NCBI RefSeq assembly: GCF_029873635.1
Contig: NC_080418.1
Coordinates: forward strand, 14,115,562-14,179,561
DNA length: 64,000 nt
From: Malania oleifera
Taxonomy: Eukaryota > Streptophyta > Magnoliopsida > Santalales > Ximeniaceae
Reading direction: 5' to 3'
In this document: one piece after another, positions 58,502-64,000 of the stretch
How positions within the stretch are numbered: the first letter of the stretch is position 1
How the letters are laid out: each line of letters begins with the position of its first letter
The notes under the pieces: model-generated
Told to the model about the DNA's origin: nothing
Seen by the model: the letters and a program-made list of their open reading frames with translations, nothing else
The model's database searches: none
Position numbers and translations under genes: made by a program

Positions 58502-60418
58502 TGAGATTGGAATAGCTTCCCAAGAGGGGGGTGAATTGAGATTTAAAAATTTTATTCCTCTTTGTCTTAGTTCTTTTGATTTATAAACAATAACCAAAAC
58601 TTAAACACAATCACAAATTTTATCACAATCAAAACAATATAATCAATCGCTCAATCCTTGTAACAATATGTAAATTTGCTGAACTTGTTATAAGCCCTGA
58701 ATCACAATGATTCTTCTTCCTAATGTTCAGCTTTTAAATAAACTTTCAGATTAATAAGTCAAGGATGATCAACCAATGTAGTCCCTTTCGGTTTCCGCAA
58801 TCAATGTTGATCAATTCAAAACAAATTACATTCCGGTCTATTTAACAACCAAACATTCAGAATTGAATTTTAAAGCAATCACACAGATTATATCATTTGC
58901 TGAAAAATAAAGAGTAGGGAAAAGAAAAAAGAACATAGGGTTTTTACGAGGTTCGGCTTCAACACAACCTATGTCCTCGCCCTTGGCAAAACATAGAAGG
59001 GATTCACTATCACTGCTCCTTTACCAGGTGGAACAACACCAATTGCAATACTCCTTAGGTAAGGCTAGAGCTCGCCTTCTCCAAACAATATCCCCTTGTT
59101 TGGTCCAACGATTCAGCACTTGAACCGTCAATCAACCTGTTACAAAGATTCAAAACAAGGCGTACGAGAACTTGCTCCTCAAAGAGCTGATTAGTACAAA
59201 TTGAAACACTATGTACTTCAGTAAATTCAGAATATGGATTTCAGAATAAAGCTCTAGAAATTTATCACAGTGAGTATCTTTCAATGAATGAAAGAATCAA
59301 CAATTAATGCACAAACTCAGTGAAAAACTCAATAAAACTTTAGATATTTTCATGAGTGATGAGAGCAATAGAGAGCTTTTAGAATTTCAGTAAGCTTTGA
59401 GAGAGTATGAGAGCTGAATTGATTTCTTGGTGTGTAAAACAATGATCCTTGAGGGTATTTATAGCGGTAGAAAGACTTTTTGCGTGTTCCCCAAGTTTAC
59501 TTGGAGTAGGGTCCAAGTTTTAAAATTATTTAAGCTTCAAATAATTTAAATTTCAAAAATATGTCCGTTGAGAAATTTGAAAATTGTCATGAGCCAGACG
59601 ACCGTGAAGTCATGACAGTCGTCTGTCCATGTATAACGTTCATATTTTTCCAGACAAAAAGGTGGCAGTCGGTTGTCCTCATGTTGGCAGTCGTCTGTCA
59701 CTAAAATAATTCAGTTTTAAAACAACTCAGTAGGGTGGTAGTCGTCTGTCCTCAGCTTGGTAGTCGTCTGTCACCAGAATAACTTAACTTTAAAAACAAA
59801 CTCAGAAGGGTGACAGTCGTCTGGTAGAACACACACAGATGACTCAACTATTACTGGTAGTTGTCTGTCAATTGCTTGACAGTCGTCTGTCAGCCTTCTG
59901 ACTTGTGTTTAAAATGCTTTGAAAACATGTCAGTCATCTATCTATTTACAGACAGTCGTCTATCAGCTGGTTGTAAGTCATTTTTTGGTTTCTCTCTCTT
60001 TTGTTTAATTAACCTTGGAATTTTAACTTGATTTATCTTTTGAAAAACATGTTCCAAGACTTAAACTAAAGTCTCTAAGTCTGTCTTTGCCTAATGAGCT
60101 TCAATATGAAAATTCATATTTGAACACACTTAGAAGTACTTACAAAGCTTACTCTATAAACACATTTGACACATATTTGCTTTAAGTCCTCTCAATCCTG
60201 CTCTTCAATCTTTCAGAATTTTATGAGCTTTCATTATGGATCTCTAGTATTCATATGTAACTTTTCTTGTTCCTTGATCCTTGTAAGTTTTCATGTCAGT
60301 GTATGTGAAATTTGAACAAATTCATCTTTACCTGAAATAATATCACTTGAAAATTCATTAAATAATTTTACTTTGTTATCATCAAAACCAAAAGTTTGTA
60401 AGTCTAACTAGGCCAACA
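58502..60418 (-). repeat. 5' LTR of element B (1.92 kb)
   Basis: On the minus strand it starts TGTTGGCCTAGTTAGAC at 60418 and ends AATCTCA at 58502. It is followed by ATTGGTATCAGAGTC, the tRNA-Met primer-binding site. It has a dyad array (59590-59965), a CAACGG site near 59570 and a TATA box CTATAAATA near 59460. Its sequence is distinct from LTR A except for the end signature. Confidence 0.8.
59590..59965 (-). repeat. U3 dyad-motif array, family B (GACAG-TCGT-CTGTC type)
   Basis: About 12 copies of GACAGTCGTCTGTC-like units lie here, for example near 59617, 59687, 59755 and 59876, spaced 20-45 bp. Perfect copies have complementary arms GACAG and CTGTC around TCGT. The array ends about 130 bp before the TATA box. 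Confidence 0.85.
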
Positions 60419-60544
60419 CTAATCAATGTTTTGAAGGTAAATACACATCCTTTGTTTTTAGAAAGTGTAGTTCACACCACTGAAAACAAGAGGACATGTG
60501 GACGAGTGTCCCTTAACAAAAGGGGTTACTCTAACATTAGCCAT
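60419..60544 (-). pseudogene. First 42 codons of element A gag, cut by LTR B
   Basis: ATG at 60544 opens MANVRVTPFVKGHSS, related to the B gag start MTNIGVAPFGEGQSS. It proceeds through one stop to KQRMCIYLQNID and is interrupted exactly at the LTR B edge. The leader (60545-60585) and primer-binding site (CTCTGATACCA, about 60588-60598) connect it to LTR A. This shows that B inserted into A gag. Confidence 0.75.
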
Positions 60545-60600
60545 TATGATCTTTTTGAAGAAAAACTATTAAGTCTAAACAACTTGTCTCTGATACCAAT

Positions 60601-62619
60601 TGTTGACTTTAGTGTAATCCTAAGAGGAGGGTGAATTGGATATTTAAAAATTCTCTACCTAAGTCAACTAACCAGCAGCAGTATTTCACAAACCTAGAGT
60701 CAATTTGGAGCATGTATAAAATAAACCGATAGATGCAACTGCAATTAATTTACACTAGATAAATTTAAACATGTGAGCACAGTATAGCAAAGCGGATAAA
60801 GTGAAGATGACACCAAATGTGTTATTGAGGTTCGGAAAATGTGTCAACGTCCCCACCTCTAACTCGTAAGCCCGAGGATTCCACTAAAGCTCACTTGCGG
60901 GTAGAGTGACACCGAATACAACACCCTTCCTTACTGTGTAAGGGAAACCCCAGGTCAGATTAACAAGACTGACCTTAACCTTTACAACGAATCTTTATGG
61001 GTTAGATCAACACCCCCTCAGGCCACGCCTGGAATACAATAGATCAACAATATAAATTTTGTATACAATATCAATGCTTCTCTAATAAGCAAGTATGTAC
61101 CAATACAATCAATGCACCTCAATATGATAGGAATTATAAGCTCAATGAAGTATATTAAAACAACTCTCAAGATAATATCAATATAGCAAGGAATATGTGA
61201 GAGTGTATTATGAGAGATTCTTTGAAACAATATATATATCAATCACAAATATGATTTCAAAGATTTTAAGAACACAATAAAAAATTTCAAAAATAATTTA
61301 TCAAGTATTAAGTATAAGAGATATTTGGATTTCTAGCTTGTCAAAAATATTTTGCTAAAAGCACAAGACAAGCTCTTGAATCTTACAACAAGAATGCAAG
61401 ACTCACAAGCCCTGGAGAGTTTTCCCAAAGAAACTTATGAATAAAATCACAAGGAAAAACTCAAACTTACTTTTAATAAAAATCAATATCAATCAAAAAG
61501 TATGATAGTGTAAGCTTATGACATGGATGATTTCAAGATACTCTCACCAAAGAAATTTTGCAAGATGAATGTATAAGAGTGGGATTTGTAAGCCTGTATG
61601 GGAAAAATGAGTATTTAAAAATTCAGAGGATTTTTGCTAATAATATTTGTTAATCTGATACTAATTAAAACAAATGAGGGAGTATATATAGATACTCCAA
61701 AAAATATAACGGTTGGGGACTCATTTGGTATTTTTGAAAATGTTCAATCATGTCTAAAGAAAATTAACCCTTTTCAACCGTGGTAAAAATTTTGCCAACC
61801 CGAGAGGTTCGGTCGACCATATTCAAGGTTCGGGTCAACCACTTTAATAAGTTCGATCGACTGTGACAATTTTGAACTGTAGGTATGGTCGACTGTTTCA
61901 AGGTAATTTTGAGCCCTTCGTAGGTTCGGTCGACCAAGACAAGGGACGGTCAGCTACTCATCTAGGTTCGGTCGACCCAGGCTAAAATGAACTACACATT
62001 GGTCGACCGAGTAGTTGGAGGGTCAGACACTTTATGATTTGGTCGACCTAGAACGATATGTTCAATTCAAAACGGTCAACCGAGCGAAGTCAACATGTTG
62101 ATTTTTTACCAGTTCGGTCGACCAAGGCATTATAATGCCAAGGGTTCGATTGACCGAGACTTAGTCAATATTTTGGCTTTTTAGTCAACAGAGTGTTCGG
62201 TCGACCAAGCTGGTTATTACTAGAAGGGTTCGATTGACCAAGGCTATTCAAAAACATAATTTTGACCCTTATTATGACCCTAAGTTTTATCCCTATTTGT
62301 ATAAATGTGACATTCAATCTATGGTCATTGAGTTTATTCAACCTATCATGCATGTAATACATTAATTATTATAAACCATAATTATTACAGACCCAAATGA
62401 AATGCAATTACAATAAACAAATGGTCTTCATTCTTTTTGTTTTTCTACCTCTTTGCTCTTCAAGTGTCATATGTGATGTGGTTTTTGCGTTCTTTATGGC
62501 TTCTTTATGTTCCTACCCTTAGTGTATACAAAGAATGATCATGTTCAAAGAACTCTATGCACAGGTAAGAACCATTAGATTTGTCATAATCAAAAGAGAA
62601 AGAACTTATAGAGTTAACA
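60601..62619 (-). repeat. 5' LTR of element A (2.02 kb)
   Basis: On the minus strand it begins TGTTAACTCTATAAG at 62619 and ends AAAGTCAACA at 60601, directly followed by ATTGGTATCAGAG. It contains the dyad array at 61800-62230, an AACCGTTA site near 61705, a TATA-like TCTATATATAC near 61688, and the long block shared with the LTR at 55572. Confidence 0.85.
61800..62230 (-). repeat. U3 dyad-motif array, family A, complete copy
   Basis: About 14 units of TTCGGTCGACC type occur in 430 bp, for example near 61807, 61922, 61964, 62112 and 62192. Many keep the perfect palindrome GGTCGACC (a SalI-like site); others differ by one transition (GGTCAACC, GATTGACC), as CpG decay predicts. Spacing is irregular, so this is not a simple tandem repeat. 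Confidence 0.9.
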
Positions 62620-63106
62620 ATTTTAATCATATTATTTGACTTTTATTTGATTCAAGAACAAAAATGAGCATTAATTATTTTATTAAGTTTTTAATTTGTT
62701 TTAATTTAAAAGTATTAATGAAATATGTTACTGGTTTTTAAATTTTTAGTCTTTTTTTGTCTTTTTATTTTCATTTCTATTTTTTACATTTCTATAATTT
62801 TTTATAGTAATACTATTTCACCCTTAATTACTTAAATAAAAAAAATTATAAGCAATAAGTTTAATATATCATGATTAAAACTACTTTCTAAATCCAAGGC
62901 ATACTTTTGTGTTTGTCGCTGGTCATAATTGCATTTGATGCATCGAGAGGTGTAGTTTTTATTTTTTTCAAGTGCAAATATAAGAAGTAATAATTATATA
63001 TCAACAAATCTATGTTAGTTTTTAGTTATAATTAAATATCATTTTTTATTTTTCCTTTTTATAATTCATTAAAAATACATTATATCTGAACTACACAACA
63101 AAATTA

Positions 63107-63153
<47 letters not shown>

Positions 63154-64000
63154 CATCCCTCTTAAAATTAAAAATTGAAATCTCCAATACAAAAATTTAA
63201 ACACTAACCAGATTGTTCCCAAAGAAATATATATTTTCTTCTTTTAACTTCTCTCTTCTTTTTTTTTTTTTTTATGTGACCCAAAGAAATTTTTTCATCT
63301 TATAGCATATATGTCTAAGACCTTAAGATTCCATTTGGAACTCGAGAAATACTAAGAAAATGAAAGGAAAATATCAAGAAATTCATATTTTTAAATTTAG
63401 TTATCAAGAAAAAAAAAGTGAACCATATCTATAAATAATATTTTGATTCTACACATCATTTATATTTGACTTTCTAATATTTTTCACATTAAAATATTTT
63501 TTTTTATTTTTGATAGTATTTAATTTAATTATATATATATATATATATATAAAATAAAAAATAAATTTCTTTCTTTTATTTTCCTTTCCTCTCTAAGTAA
63601 AATCCTATCATTTCTATATTTTTATGTTTGAGAACGTGGCCCAAACCAGATAAACTGATTAGAAGTGTCTATAGAATATAGGACTAGGCTTGGGCCTATG
63701 GGCTCAAGCTACTTGATGGGCCAGGTTGGGCCTGCATTAAATATTTTCTGCTTATTCACTATGTTGGCCCAGCCCAAACCCAATGTATTTTAAGTGTAGG
63801 TTATTTCTCTGTGACTTTTTAAAATAACATTTTAAAAGAAAACCTATGAAAAGAAATTTATTGATATTATTTTAAACATATTTAGCCTCTCCATAGACAA
63901 AAAAATTATTAGAAAAAAAATTAACTTTTGAGTATTGGTTAAAAAACCGTAAAGCGTCTAAAAATATTCGGTATATATTTTTAGAAAATATAATTAATGT
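62620..64000. other. AT-rich DNA with microsatellites
   Basis: No gene is supported. (TA)n runs lie at about 63109-63151 and 63531-63551. The first bases (62620-62624) are the right target duplication of element A. A GC-richer patch at 63640-63790 is listed separately. Confidence 0.5.
63684..63783. promoter_or_regulatory. Cluster of TGGGCC/GGCCCA (site II-like) motifs
   Basis: Within 100 bp there are TTGGGCCTATGGGCTC, GATGGGCC, TTGGGCCTG and TTGGCCCAGCCCAAACC. TGGGCY motifs bind TCP factors and cluster in promoters of plant housekeeping and ribosomal genes. This could be the edge of a promoter whose gene lies outside the window. No coding sequence follows within the remaining 200 bp, so the role is a guess. 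Confidence 0.3.

Larger units (their letters stand above)
55572..62619 (-). mobile_element. Nested, recombined Sirevirus-like Ty1/copia elements
   Basis: The outer element A runs from TGTTGG at 55572 to GTTAACA at 62619 and is flanked on both sides by ATTTT (55567-55571 and 62620-62624), a 5-bp target duplication. Read on the minus strand: A 5' LTR (62619-60601), tRNA-Met primer-binding site, A gag start (60544-60419), then a different LTR B (60418-58502) with its own primer-binding site and gag, then a break into the middle of the A 3' LTR (about 57140-55572). Both pols, the B 3' LTR and the first 400 or so bases of the A 3' LTR are gone. B inserted into A, and a deletion then fused B gag to the A LTR. 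Confidence 0.8.

Noticed and set aside
56815-62230. CRISPR-like array of short repeats
   Set aside because: The repeats are degenerate 10-14 bp dyads with irregular spacing inside LTRs of plant retroelements; there are no cas genes and no uniform spacers.

Overview
The window is nuclear DNA of a flowering plant, most likely a eudicot. It is AT-rich, the genes are split by GT-AG introns, and most of the length is decayed LTR retrotransposons whose primer-binding sites match the 3' end of plant initiator tRNA-Met. I see no bacterial, organellar or viral genes.

Layout. 1-2309: 3' end and 3' LTR of a Sirevirus-like Ty1/copia element (+). 2310-13030: a chromodomain-bearing Ty3/gypsy element (+) with its 3' LTR, an internally deleted relative and a second LTR. 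13031-19800: a relative of that gypsy element on the minus strand, so the two internal regions form a large diverged inverted repeat. 19801-20661: a Ty1/copia 3' fragment with a short LTR. 20662-26474: mostly non-coding, with coding-like exons of two unassigned genes. 26475-28775: an apparently intact mitochondrial-type Obg GTPase gene in five exons (-). 28776-33850: non-coding DNA with a 530-bp LTR, two clean exons of an unknown gene and a receptor-like-kinase exon relic. 33850-36168: a large solo-LTR-like element. 36622-38440: a MATE transporter pseudogene with two internal tandem exon duplications. 38440-41560: duplicated intergenic DNA with a small solo LTR. 41564-45440: an apparently intact TRM-like (DUF4378) gene in four exons (-), with a SINE in an intron. 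46200-49792: intergenic. 49793-55010: a Ty1/copia Tork-type element (+) with a duplicated 5' LTR and leader. 55572-62619: a nested, recombined pair of Sirevirus-like elements (-) bounded by a 5-bp direct repeat. 62620-64000: AT-rich DNA with a cluster of TGGGCC-type motifs.

Functional content is low. Only the Obg-like and TRM-like genes look intact. The retroelement coding regions carry many stops, mostly explained by C-to-T change at CAG, CGA or TGG codons, as expected of long-methylated DNA.

The most unusual signal is in the Sirevirus-like LTRs. Each carries 10-14 copies of a short dyad motif just upstream of its TATA box. Between families the two arms of the dyad change together (TTCAG/CTGAA, GACAG/CTGTC, TTCGG/CCGAA) around a near-constant TCGT or TCGA centre. 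This suggests a conserved U3 regulatory array whose sequence turns over while its symmetry is kept.
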